DNA of 64,000 bases from Veillonellaceae bacterium. GTDB taxonomy: Bacteria > Bacillota > Negativicutes > Veillonellales > Veillonellaceae. The position numbers and the translations under genes are program-made. Shown here piece by piece: positions 50,541 to 58,905 of this stretch. Position 1 is the first letter of the stretch, and each line of letters begins with the position of its first letter. The stretch lies in NCBI GenBank assembly GCA_900766245.1, contig CAAFUR010000020.1, forward strand, positions 62,001-126,000, written 5' to 3'. The notes beneath the pieces are model-generated. The model searched no databases. It was not told where the DNA came from and saw nothing but the letters and a program-made list of their open reading frames with translations.

Positions 50541-51503
50541 ATGAGTGATACCACAAAGCCAAAGCGGTATCGTATGATATCTGCTTTTTACAAAGAGCGA
50601 TATGGGGAAAAGGCTTATAAAATTCCAGTGGCACTGCCTTTGACATGTCCTAATCGCGATGGATCTGCTGGTGTAGGTGGATGTACATTCTGCGGTGAAA
50701 TTGGGGCAGGCTATGAAAATCGACCAGCCTCGATGACGGTGAAACAGCAAATTGATGAGACTGTGGTGCATATTGCGAAAAAATACAAGGCCTATAAATA
50801 TATACCGTACTTTCAGAACTTTAGTAACACCTATTTACCACCAAAGAAGTTCCGCCAGTATGTGGAGGAAGCGTGTTTGGAACATGTGGTAGGCATTGCC
50901 ATTGCCACACGTCCTGACTGTGTGCATGATGTCTATTTAGATATTTTGAAAGACGTACAAACCCAATATGGCATTGATATCTATGTGGAATTAGGCTTGC
51001 AATCGGTGAACTATCACACACTGCAAAAGGTGAATCGTGGACATACGATGGCGGAGTTTATCGATGCCGTATTACGCATCAAGCGGTATGGATTTGAAGT
51101 GTGCGCTCATATGATACTGAACCTGCCGTGGGATACGATGGATGATGTCATTGAAGGGGCGAAAACTTTGTCAGCTTTACAAGTAGACCAAGTGAAGCTT
51201 CATGCATTATACTTAGTAAAGAATACGAAAATGGCACGTGATTATGAAGCCGGAGAGTTTACTTTAATCAGCGCTGAAGAGTACGCCCGTCGTGTGGTGG
51301 AATTTTTACGTTACCTAGACCCTAAGATTGTATTACAACGACTGGTAGGGCGTGCGCCAGAGGAGAATACAATCTTTACGAATTGGTCTATGGGCTGGTG
51401 GCGCGTGCAAGATTTGATTGATCAAATTATGGAAGACGAAGATATTTCTCAAGGCAGTGGCTATGATTATTTACATGGTGCTGCGGTTCAAAAATTTCTG
51501 TGA
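50541..51503 (+). CDS. radical SAM protein, YhcC/TIGR01212 family
   Basis: The product shows the diagnostic segment CPNRDGSAGVGGCTFCGEIGAG (with the unusually long spacing Cys-x(12)-CxxC), then YFQNFSNTYLP, IATRPDCV, ELGLQS, and VCAHMILNLPWDT. The family has no agreed function. At 320 aa it has normal length. The ATG at 50541 follows GGGAGGAAGTG. An N-terminally longer frame overlapping the previous gene has no support. It is tightly linked to the preceding radical SAM gene and followed by phoH after ten bases, forming one operon through era. Confidence 0.9.
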   Translation: MSDTTKPKRYRMISAFYKERYGEKAYKIPVALPLTCPNRDGSAGVGGCTFCGEIGAGYENRPASMTVKQQIDETVVHIAKKYKAYKYIPYFQNFSNTYLPPKKFRQYVEEACLEHVVGIAIATRPDCVHDVYLDILKDVQTQYGIDIYVELGLQSVNYHTLQKVNRGHTMAEFIDAVLRIKRYGFEVCAHMILNLPWDTMDDVIEGAKTLSALQVDQVKLHALYLVKNTKMARDYEAGEFTLISAEEYARRVVEFLRYLDPKIVLQRLVGRAPEENTIFTNWSMGWWRVQDLIDQIMEDEDISQGSGYDYLHGAAVQKFL

Positions 51504-51513
51504 AAGGGAGCAT

Positions 51514-52485
51514 ATGGCTAATCAGAGATTTACCATACCTACTTATGACATGGTAGGACCTATCGTGGGACCTCAAGGATCTCACATGAAAGTATTAGAA
51601 GAACTAGTAACAGTAGATATATTACATCGAGATACCATTGTGGATATAACAGGTTCAGAAGAATCTGTACAAGTAGCAATGGAAGTGTTAGATGTACTGT
51701 TATACTTGTTTAAAAATCATATTAAAATCACCGATCATCATGTGCGAACAGCTACCACGATGATTCTGAAAGGCGAAAAAGAATCACTTTTTCAGTTATA
51801 TGAAGATACTATCAATGTGACTGTGAAGGGGAATCCTATTATTCCTAAAACAGTGGGCCAAAAACAATATATAGATAGTATCCGTCGCAATACGATCACC
51901 TTTGGTATTGGTCCTGCGGGAACAGGAAAAACCTATTTAGCTGTTGCACTGGCAGCATTTTACTTGAAAAATCGTGAAGTGGATCGTATTATTTTGACGA
52001 GACCTGCCGTAGAGGCAGGGGAAAAGCTAGGGTATTTGCCAGGCGATTTACAAGAAAAAGTAGACCCTTATTTACGTCCTCTCTATGATGCCTTACATGA
52101 TATGTTCGGTGTAGAACGAGTGCAGAAGATGCTCTTACAAGGGACTATCGAGGTAGCACCATTGGCTTACATGCGTGGTCGCACCTTGGAACGTTCCTTT
52201 GTGATCCTTGATGAAGGGCAGAATACGACGCCAGAACAGATGAAAATGTTTTTAACTCGCTTAGGGTATCAGTCGAAAATGGTGGTCAATGGAGACCCTA
52301 CGCAAATCGACTTGCCACCGAAGATAACATCTGGTTTGATCGAGGCAGAACAAGTGTTACAACGCATCAAAGGGATTCGGTGTATTTATTTTTCTGACCA
52401 AGATGTGGTGCGTCATGATTTGGTAGGTCGTATTGTGAAAGCCTATGAAGAATATCAACTTTTAGAGAAAGGGAAACGAGAATGA
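51514..52485 (+). CDS. phoH: PhoH-like ATPase
   Basis: PhoH proteins are RNA-associated P-loop ATPases with a possible helicase role. They are regularly encoded before ybeY. A short KH-like N-terminal region (residues 10-70) precedes the P-loop GPAGTGKTYLA. RPAVEAGEKLGYLPGDLQEKVDPYLRPLYDAL and VILDEGQNTTPEQMKMFLTRLG (Walker B) follow. The product is 323 aa. The ATG at 51514 is chosen for AAAGGGAGC upstream; the longer frame runs back into the previous gene. Its end overlaps ybeY by four bases (ATGA). Confidence 0.94.
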   Translation: MANQRFTIPTYDMVGPIVGPQGSHMKVLEELVTVDILHRDTIVDITGSEESVQVAMEVLDVLLYLFKNHIKITDHHVRTATTMILKGEKESLFQLYEDTINVTVKGNPIIPKTVGQKQYIDSIRRNTITFGIGPAGTGKTYLAVALAAFYLKNREVDRIILTRPAVEAGEKLGYLPGDLQEKVDPYLRPLYDALHDMFGVERVQKMLLQGTIEVAPLAYMRGRTLERSFVILDEGQNTTPEQMKMFLTRLGYQSKMVVNGDPTQIDLPPKITSGLIEAEQVLQRIKGIRCIYFSDQDVVRHDLVGRIVKAYEEYQLLEKGKRE

Positions 52486-52958
52486 TTGTAAGTATTTCCT
52501 ATGATGAGGGAATCGAACAGAATAGCACTTACGAGGAAGTCATTCAACGGTGCTGTAATGAAGTGGCTCGTGTGTATGGATTACGCGAGAAAGATGAATA
52601 TAGTGTGCTCCTCTGTAACAACGGAAAAATTCAGGAATTAAATCGTGAATACCGTGGTAAAGATATGCCTACAGATGTGTTATCGTTTGCCCTCAATGAA
52701 GGAGATGAAGCTTCTATCGAGGAAGAAGGACAGTTATTAGGGGATATTGTCATTTCCCTTGAGCGAGCAGCAGAGCAAGCGAAAGAGTATAATCATGATT
52801 TTATTCGTGAACTTGCCTATTTAACTGTTCATAGCTGTTTACACATTTTAGGTTATGACCATATGACAGATGAAGATAAACAAGAAATGCGCACAGAAGA
52901 AGAGTTTGTACTTGGTAATTTAGGTTATGTACGAGAGGATATGCCATATAATGAATAG
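52482..52958 (+). CDS. ybeY: endoribonuclease YbeY (rRNA maturation factor)
   Basis: YbeY is a zinc-dependent single-strand endoribonuclease in 16S rRNA 3' maturation and ribosome quality control. The signature HSCLHILGYDH gives the three zinc-binding His, and the TDVLSFAL segment is conserved. The length of 158 aa is typical. The ATG overlaps the phoH stop, and the end overlaps era, so phoH-ybeY-era are translationally coupled. That fits their shared role in RNA and ribosome maturation. Confidence 0.96.
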   Translation: MIVSISYDEGIEQNSTYEEVIQRCCNEVARVYGLREKDEYSVLLCNNGKIQELNREYRGKDMPTDVLSFALNEGDEASIEEEGQLLGDIVISLERAAEQAKEYNHDFIRELAYLTVHSCLHILGYDHMTDEDKQEMRTEEEFVLGNLGYVREDMPYNE

Positions 52959-53850
52959 TGAAAAAGGATTTAAATCAGGCTTTGTAGCCGTTGTAGGACG
53001 ACCAAATGTAGGAAAGTCTACATTAATTAATGCATTGATTGATGATAAAATTGTCATCGTATCTGATAAAGCGCAAACGACACGAAACCGTATTGTTTGT
53101 GTCTATACAGATGAAAAGAAACAAATCGTATTCATGGATACGCCAGGGATTCATAAGCCAAAGCATAAATTAGGTGAATTCATGGTAGACCAAGCGGTAG
53201 ATTCATTGCGTGAAGTAGAAGCTGTATTATTTGTGGTAGCAGCGAATGAAAAACGTGGTCCTGGGGATAACTTCGTCATTGAGCAATTGCGTAAGGTGAA
53301 TGTACCAGTGTTCCTCATTGTGAACAAAATTGATACGATGGACAAACAAGACTTGTTGGAGGCTATTGTATCCTATGAAAATAGCTATCCTTTTGAAGCG
53401 GTGGTGCCGATTTCTGCGAAAGAAAAAGACAATATTGAAGAAGTGGTGAATTTATTAGAAAAACATTTACCGGAAGGTCCAAAATACTTCCCAGATGATA
53501 TGATTACAGATCAACCGGAACGTTTGATTATCTCTGATATTGTGCGTGAAAAAATCCTGTTACAGACTCATGATGAAATTCCTCATGCCATTGCTGTCGA
53601 TGTAGATGAAATGAAAACGAGAGAGGATGGCACTACCTATGTACGAGCTACTATCTATGTAGAGCGAGATTCTCAAAAAGGTATCATCATTGGTAAACAA
53701 GGAGCCATGTTAAAAACTATTGGCCGCCAAGCTCGTGGTGATGTAGAGCGTTTATTGGCTACAAAAGTATTCCTAGATTTATGGGTAAAAGTGAAAAAAG
53801 ACTGGCGCAATAAATCTGGTATGTTATCTGAATTGGGATACCGTAATTAG
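52951..53850 (+). CDS. era: GTPase Era
   Basis: Era binds the 3' end of 16S rRNA and is needed for 30S assembly. GTPase motifs are G1 GRPNVGKST, G3 DTPGIHKP and G4 NKID, and the C-terminal KH domain (RATIYVERDSQKGIIIGKQGAMLKTIG) is intact. The length of 299 aa is normal. ATG at 52951 lies inside the end of ybeY with AGAGGATA upstream. diaA/dgkA and cdd genes, sometimes found between ybeY and era, are absent. Confidence 0.97.
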   Translation: MNSEKGFKSGFVAVVGRPNVGKSTLINALIDDKIVIVSDKAQTTRNRIVCVYTDEKKQIVFMDTPGIHKPKHKLGEFMVDQAVDSLREVEAVLFVVAANEKRGPGDNFVIEQLRKVNVPVFLIVNKIDTMDKQDLLEAIVSYENSYPFEAVVPISAKEKDNIEEVVNLLEKHLPEGPKYFPDDMITDQPERLIISDIVREKILLQTHDEIPHAIAVDVDEMKTREDGTTYVRATIYVERDSQKGIIIGKQGAMLKTIGRQARGDVERLLATKVFLDLWVKVKKDWRNKSGMLSELGYRN

Positions 53851-53950
53851 TACGTATGAAAAATCACATACCTTGAGATAGAGTATGGCATTGTTAAAAT
53901 AGTGTATATAGAAAGGACTGATTTATATCGATACCCCCGTCACGGGTGGC

Positions 53951-55252
53951 ATGATTCTATTTGCCATCTTTTGTATTTTAATCATTAGTTTGTTTGTTAT
54001 CAGTAAATTCTCCTTTGCTCGTTTACGAGAAGAACATCTAGAAGATATGGACTCCTTGAGTGATGGAAAAAAAGAAGAATTACGTGAATTATACCAACGG
54101 CCAGAACGGTTTATGAATACGTCCACTTTCTTTATTCTCTTCTTTATAGTCGTTTTAGCAGTCTATGTAGGACGCTATTTAGAAGATGGGACTGATGTGG
54201 TATTACATTATTTAGGAGTGTATGATGCTACATATGCCATTATAGTAGAATGGATTGTATTAGCATTATTTGCTGTAGTAGTGCTCATATTTGGTGAAAT
54301 TATTCCCAAAGGACTGGCATTATCCTTCCCTGAACGCTATGTAGGGACTACAGTGACCATTGTGCGCTTAGCTGGGAAGATAGTCATTCCTTTTGTGTAC
54401 TTGGCGGAACGCATTGGTAATACGGTATTGAAAGCTTTCAAAGCGCCCTATCGTACAGAAATCGATCTAGTGCATACAGAAGAAGAAATCCGTGCCTTGG
54501 TAAGCCGTAGTCATCAACAAGGTGAAATTGACCATGTGGAAGGTGAGCTTATCGATAATGTATTTGATTTTGTGGATCGCATTGCGAAGGAAGTTATGAT
54601 TCCTCGACAAGATGTGGTGTGCGTATATACCCAAGATAGTTTTGAAGAGACCATGCATATCGTATCGTCTACAAGCCACACGAGATATCCTTTGTGCCTA
54701 GAAGATAAAGATCATATTATTGGTCTTGTCCATATTAAGGACCTTATGGAACGCCGTGAAGAGGCGAGTAAGGATTTACGCTCCATACGTCGTAATATTC
54801 TTGTCATTCCAGAAGTGATGAAATTATCGGTTCTGTTACAGCACATGCGGACACGTCGTATTTATCAAGCTGTTGTGGTGGATGAATACGGCGGTATGGT
54901 GGGCTTAGTTGGCTTAGAAGATATCCTAGAAGAACTGGTGGGTGATATTCAAGACGAACACGAACGAGATTTACCAGCCATTGTAGAAAATCCAAATGGA
55001 ACTTATAATTTTGCTGGGAAAGTTCTGGTAGACGAAGTGGAAGATGTGTTAGATATTTCCTTTGGTGATGTGGACGAAGATACTATTGGTGGTGTTATTT
55101 TCGGTATGTTAGAGCGAACACCTGCCATTGGTGACATCATCACTGTAGATGGATATACTTTCACAGTCACAGAAATGCAAGGATATCGAATAGAACGTGT
55201 ATATGCCGTGCCAGTGCCTGTTGAAGAAAACATAGATGACGAATCAAATTAA
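53951..55252 (+). CDS. CNNM/CorC-type membrane protein with CBS pair (HlyC/CorC family)
   Basis: Four hydrophobic helices form the DUF21/CNNM domain (residues about 1-180, including FGEIIPKGLALSFPERY). Two CBS domains follow (about 210-330: VMIPRQDVVCVYTQDSFEETM...RYPLCLEDKD, VVVDEYGGMVGLVGLEDILEELVGDIQDEHE), then the CorC/HlyC C-terminal domain. Such proteins are linked to Mg2+/Co2+ transport. The first ATG (53951) lacks a usable SD. The frame is open back to 53912, with AAAGGA nine bases before an ATC at 53927, so the true start may be that non-AUG codon, adding eight residues. RecO follows. Confidence 0.87.
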   Translation: MILFAIFCILIISLFVISKFSFARLREEHLEDMDSLSDGKKEELRELYQRPERFMNTSTFFILFFIVVLAVYVGRYLEDGTDVVLHYLGVYDATYAIIVEWIVLALFAVVVLIFGEIIPKGLALSFPERYVGTTVTIVRLAGKIVIPFVYLAERIGNTVLKAFKAPYRTEIDLVHTEEEIRALVSRSHQQGEIDHVEGELIDNVFDFVDRIAKEVMIPRQDVVCVYTQDSFEETMHIVSSTSHTRYPLCLEDKDHIIGLVHIKDLMERREEASKDLRSIRRNILVIPEVMKLSVLLQHMRTRRIYQAVVVDEYGGMVGLVGLEDILEELVGDIQDEHERDLPAIVENPNGTYNFAGKVLVDEVEDVLDISFGDVDEDTIGGVIFGMLERTPAIGDIITVDGYTFTVTEMQGYRIERVYAVPVPVEENIDDESN

Positions 55253-55391
55253 TAGATACTGTATGTAATACTCATAGGAATTTTAGGTTTGTAGGGTATG
55301 TATATGTTGAAGAAAATCAAGAGTATATACAAGGATGATACATATATTGCTGAATTAGTAGTAATATACTGTTAAGTATGAGGAATTGTAG

Positions 55392-56084
55392 ATGAAAGCA
55401 AATACGTTTACTAGTGAAGCCATCGTACTGTGGCGTAAAAAACGAAAATACTATAGTATCTATGCATTTCTCACGAAGTTAGAAGGCATTATACTTTGTT
55501 CTGTTCCTCATAAACGTAAAGCTAACTATAAAGAAGGAGCGTATTTGCAACCTTTAAGCCGTTTATATTTGACAGTAGCACCTAACGGAGACATGTACGA
55601 TATTATCCAGATAGATGGGATTTCTACACGCGATTATGAAAGTTTAGAAGATATTTCCTATGCTACTTTTAGCGGTGAACTAGTAAGTGCTTTATTTGAA
55701 AAAGGTAAATTAGACCGCAGTGTATATACGAACATGAGCCGATTTTTACAATCTATACAGGATAAACCCATTCGCTTAGGTTCTATTGTGCTGGGGTGGC
55801 ATATGTTAAGTCTGGCGGGATTTATGCCACAAGGGCAACATTGTGAAGACCCTGAGGTAATGGCAAGTCTTTGCGATGAAATCTATGAAGCCTGTCAGTA
55901 TGTAGTGAAACAAGAGCTACAACAAGGGATAACAATGCTTTTGAACTATGATTGGATTCCTACAAAGCCTTTACGTCTTACTGCGAATCAATGGGATCAA
56001 TTAGAAATTCTATTGCGAAAACTTTTGACATATCAACTAGGATATACATTGCATAGCATTGAGTTTTTAGAGACGATGATATAA
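55392..56084 (+). CDS. recO: DNA repair protein RecO
   Basis: RecO helps load RecA onto SSB-coated single-strand DNA together with RecR. The N-terminal OB fold (TFTSEAIVLWRKKRKYYSIYAFLTKLEGIILCSVPHKRK) is recognisable, followed by the helical domain with GWHMLSLAGFMPQ. The four zinc-binding Cys of some RecO proteins are not present as a set; only a few scattered Cys occur. Length 230 aa is within the family range. ATG follows GAGGAATTG. The position downstream of era matches the usual era-recO order, although a CNNM gene is inserted between them. Confidence 0.88.
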   Translation: MKANTFTSEAIVLWRKKRKYYSIYAFLTKLEGIILCSVPHKRKANYKEGAYLQPLSRLYLTVAPNGDMYDIIQIDGISTRDYESLEDISYATFSGELVSALFEKGKLDRSVYTNMSRFLQSIQDKPIRLGSIVLGWHMLSLAGFMPQGQHCEDPEVMASLCDEIYEACQYVVKQELQQGITMLLNYDWIPTKPLRLTANQWDQLEILLRKLLTYQLGYTLHSIEFLETMI

Positions 56085-56097
56085 TTAATATATTAAA

Positions 56098-56148
56098 ATG
56101 AAAACAGGAGCTACCTTTCATAGAAGGAATGCTCCTGTTTTGATTTGT
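56098..56148. terminator. terminator after recO, facing the minus-strand cytX
   Basis: AAAACAGGAGC / GCTCCTGTTTT is an 11-bp perfect stem with an inner CCTT/AAGG, followed by a broken T run (TGATTTG) and preceded by an A-rich stretch. It can stop both convergent transcripts. Confidence 0.85.
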
Positions 56149-56216
56149 GAAGTTATTGTAAAGTGTATAATGAAATAATGAGTGCTTATATACGCACTAA
56201 ATAGTATAGTAAGCGG

Positions 56217-57410
56217 TTATATTTCTTTTTTCTTTTTAGAAATTAGGCTAATGATATAGGCCGTTGCAATGGTTGCTAATGCTGTTCCTACGATAGTAGA
56301 TAGGCTAGCTCCTAAGAATGGGTTGCTGTCAAGGAATTGATGGTACATATAAGTACCAGATGCCCAACAAATGATGTATAGGGTAGGACCATGGTCAAGG
56401 CGCGGACATTTGCGCAATAAGAAATAGTGAGTTAATAAAATAGCAATCATGGGGGCAAACACGGATCCAATCATATATAAGAAAGGGATGATATTATCCA
56501 TTGGATAGATGGATGCACCGATAGTGCCAATGATCGTAACGATAATACCGATGGTACGACCAGAGTATTTAGATTGCAAACTTTCAGAGGAAATACCAGC
56601 AGATAAGGCATCCATAAAAGTAGTTGTGACAGTAGAGAATACGATGATAATTAACCCACCGAATCCTAAGCCAGCATGAAGTAGAACCTTTGCAATGTTG
56701 CTTTCATTTGTATAGAGGGCCGCAGCGAGGCCTAATACATACATAACAGAACTAGTTACGCCGTATACGATGGCACTAGATGCAGTACCTGCCACAGGGT
56801 TCTTGGATAATCGAGTATAATCACTAATCAATGGTAGCCAAGACAACGGCATAGCGATGGATAATTCCAAGGCCGCTGTGAAAGTCATTTCATCAGTGAT
56901 GATTCCTTGGCTGTGAATGGAACTTTCTTGTAACAAGCTAATCAACAAATAGATGCAGAGGATACCTAAGCCGTAGCCCATGATGCTGTTGATGTATCCC
57001 ATGTTACGGATACCGATGAAGAGCCATACAATGATGAGGGCCCCGATAATGAAAGTCCACGCAGTGAATGGTAGATTCCATAACTCTACGGCACCAAGAG
57101 CACCGTCATAAATCATAATACCGGTCCAACCAATCAGTTGTAGAACGTTTAAAATAGAAAATAATTTCATGCCCCCATTGCCAAAGACAGTGGATACAGT
57201 TTGCATAGAACTCATTTGTTCACGAGCACCGATGAGTCCTGCACCAAATAATAACAAGCAGCCGATGACGTGACCGATGATGATGGCTAATAGGCCGTCG
57301 GAAAATCCTAGGGGCGCAAAATAGGTGCCCGTCATAATTTCCGCAATGGAAAGAGCGGCGCCGAACCAAATGAGGGACAACCGCGATGATGAAAGTTGTG
57401 TATCAGTCAT
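56217..57410 (-). CDS. cytX: NCS1-family permease, probable hydroxymethylpyrimidine transporter CytX
   Basis: This polytopic transporter (397 aa, about 12 hydrophobic segments) belongs to the cytosine/purine permease family. The N-terminal LIWFGAALSIAEIMTGTYFAPLG and SWLPLISDYTRLSKNPVAGT segments match the CytX group. The TPP riboswitch in its leader points to uptake of a thiamine pyrimidine precursor, which ThiD would then phosphorylate. The ATG at 57410 is chosen for AGGAGT upstream; the frame continues ten codons further without an SD. Terminator and aptamer lie between promoter and gene. Confidence 0.88.
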   Translation of the reverse strand: MTDTQLSSSRLSLIWFGAALSIAEIMTGTYFAPLGFSDGLLAIIIGHVIGCLLLFGAGLIGAREQMSSMQTVSTVFGNGGMKLFSILNVLQLIGWTGIMIYDGALGAVELWNLPFTAWTFIIGALIIVWLFIGIRNMGYINSIMGYGLGILCIYLLISLLQESSIHSQGIITDEMTFTAALELSIAMPLSWLPLISDYTRLSKNPVAGTASSAIVYGVTSSVMYVLGLAAALYTNESNIAKVLLHAGLGFGGLIIIVFSTVTTTFMDALSAGISSESLQSKYSGRTIGIIVTIIGTIGASIYPMDNIIPFLYMIGSVFAPMIAILLTHYFLLRKCPRLDHGPTLYIICWASGTYMYHQFLDSNPFLGASLSTIVGTALATIATAYIISLISKKKKEI

Positions 57411-57437
57411 GAATACTCCTATCCATGCCAGTGGGAA

Positions 57438-57472
57438 CAAAAAAGACTAATCCAAAATGATTAGCCTGTAGA
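57438..57472 (-). terminator. TPP-controlled terminator of the cytX leader
   Basis: On the minus strand AGGCTAATC / GATTAGTCT (9 bp, one G-U pair, 6-base loop) is followed by TTTTT. It lies between the aptamer and the gene, as expected for a transcriptional OFF switch. Confidence 0.8.
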
Positions 57473-57564
57473 TGATAGATATTCTTGAGATACCTAGTAT
57501 TGCAAACAGGAACCATGTGGTAATGTGTCCTTATGTGTTTGTATAGGTACTACAAAAATATACT

Positions 57565-57655
57565 AATATATCCCTACGTTGGCATTATCCAAATCAGGTT
57601 ATGGGTTAGTAGCACATAGCCACTTCTCAGCCCACTTTAGTGAGCACCCCTTACA
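57565..57655 (-). promoter_or_regulatory. TPP riboswitch (THI element) upstream of cytX
   Basis: On the minus strand the aptamer runs GGGGTGC ... GGCTGAGAA ... AACCTGATTTGGATAATGCC ... ACGTAGGGA (two segments each below 20 bases). This is an almost perfect match to the THI-box consensus, including the pyrimidine-sensing CTGAGA and the pyrophosphate-sensing GGATAATGCCA regions. Confidence 0.95.
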
Positions 57656-57660
57656 GATGT

Positions 57661-57689
57661 ATTATACGAATTGAATGATACTACGTCAA
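57661..57689 (-). promoter_or_regulatory. promoter of the cytX riboswitch transcript
   Basis: On the minus strand TTGACG and TATAAT are separated by 17 bases; transcription would begin near 57654, at the 5' edge of the aptamer. Confidence 0.85.
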
Positions 57690-57801
57690 TAGCAATATAT
57701 AGGTGAATGTAATGTATCATATGAAATATATAGGATATATGAATATCTATATTGAGAGGAAATATCTTCTAGTGAAAGTAGCTTAGCTGTAATTTATTGT
57801 A

Positions 57802-57830
57802 TTGCATTAGAGTATATTTCATGTTATAAC
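57802..57830 (+). promoter_or_regulatory. promoter of the thiD-thiE riboswitch transcript
   Basis: TTGCAT (57802) and TATAAC (57825) are separated by 17 bases, shortly before the second TPP aptamer. Confidence 0.6.
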
Positions 57831-57846
57831 TAAATTAATATAAGAA

Positions 57847-57926
57847 CCACTAGGGGTGCTTATGCTGAGATTGATGAGTGTCAAAACCCTAGACCTGAAC
57901 CAGATAATGCTGGCGGAGGAAAGTGG
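57847..57926 (+). promoter_or_regulatory. TPP riboswitch upstream of thiD
   Basis: P1 is CCACT (57847) / AGTGG (57922). Inside are AGGGGTGC, GCTGAGA, ACCCTAGACCTGAACC and GATAATGCTGGCGGAGGAA, the THI-box landmarks. It controls the terminator at 57953. An ATG at 57927 directly after P1 is not the thiD start. Confidence 0.95.
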
Positions 57927-57952
57927 ATGGCATCGAATACTAGATATTGTAT

Positions 57953-57983
57953 AAGAACCGTCCCTAGGATTGGTTCTTTTTTG
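57953..57983 (+). terminator. TPP-controlled terminator before thiD
   Basis: AAGAACC / GGTTCTT (7 bp, 12-base loop) is followed by TTTTTG. The sequence AAGAACC also occurs at 57842-57848, just before the aptamer, offering an alternative partner for GGTTCTT. Confidence 0.85.
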
Positions 57984-58004
57984 TTACTAGTAAAGGAGAT
58001 ACCT

Positions 58005-58811
58005 ATGAAATTACATAAAGCGTTAACAATTGCAGGAACAGATCCAACAGGCGGTGCAGGGGTGATGGCGGACTTAAAAAGCTTTCAAAGTCGTCATGTC
58101 TATGGGATGGCTGTTATTACATCCGTAGTGGCACAAAACACAAGAGGTGTAACGCAAATTGCCCATATGGATGTATCCATGATTGAAGCACAGTTACAAT
58201 CGGTGTATACAGACATTGTACCGGAAGCAGTGAAAACTGGCATGTTAGCCACAGCAGAGATGATGGAACTCATCGGGACATATATAGATCCTAAGGTACC
58301 CTATGTGTTAGACCCTGTGATGATTGCCACCAGTGGGGATCGATTGATTTCCGATGAGGCGGTGAAAGCTTTACAAAGTACATTGATTCCGAAAGCGACC
58401 TTGATTACACCGAACCGTAGCGAAGCCGAAGTACTGGCAGATATGAAAATTGATACGGTAGAAGCTTTGCATACAGCAGGGATTCGCATTTTACAAGAAT
58501 TAGGTCCTCAAGCAGTGATCATCAAAGGTGGTCACATCGGAGATGAGGCCACAGATTACTTGTTTATAAAAGATACCATGTCCATGCGTCGCTCTTGGAC
58601 AAGTCCTAAATACGACACAGTACATACACACGGCACAGGTTGTACTTTCTCCGCTGTCATTACAGCAGAACTAGCTAAAGGAAAATCTTTGGAAGATGCG
58701 ATTACCATTGGTAAAGAATATATCCGATTAGCTATTTTGCATAACCCTGGGCTGGGTACAGGCAATGGACCGGTGAATCATATGGCCTATGGGGATGAAT
58801 ATTCTGAGTAA
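58005..58811 (+). CDS. thiD: hydroxymethylpyrimidine/phosphomethylpyrimidine kinase
   Basis: ThiD phosphorylates HMP twice to HMP-PP, the pyrimidine half of thiamine. It is a ribokinase-fold enzyme. Motifs are TIAGTDPTGGAGVMADLKSF at the start, VLDPVMIATSG, LITPNRSEAE, VIIKGGH and the C-terminal anion hole/catalytic THGTGCTFSAVITAELAKG. The product is 268 aa. The ATG at 58005 is chosen for AAAGGAGAT. The in-frame ATG at 57927 lies at the end of the aptamer and would translate through the terminator. Salvage with CytX and ThiE is likely; thiC, thiG and thiM are not in the window. Confidence 0.96.
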   Translation: MKLHKALTIAGTDPTGGAGVMADLKSFQSRHVYGMAVITSVVAQNTRGVTQIAHMDVSMIEAQLQSVYTDIVPEAVKTGMLATAEMMELIGTYIDPKVPYVLDPVMIATSGDRLISDEAVKALQSTLIPKATLITPNRSEAEVLADMKIDTVEALHTAGIRILQELGPQAVIIKGGHIGDEATDYLFIKDTMSMRRSWTSPKYDTVHTHGTGCTFSAVITAELAKGKSLEDAITIGKEYIRLAILHNPGLGTGNGPVNHMAYGDEYSE

Positions 58812-58905
58812 TACAGGTATGATCCATATCATATCGACTATACTTGGTATCATGGTATACTATAAGTGATCTTTTATAGTTGGCATTAAAGAAACGAGGA
58901 TTATT

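Noticed and set aside
57927..58004. An N-terminally extended ThiD starting at 57927.
   Set aside because: That ATG sits immediately after the riboswitch P1 stem and the frame would pass through the terminator hairpin; the ATG at 58005 has AAAGGAGAT and matches the family N-terminus.
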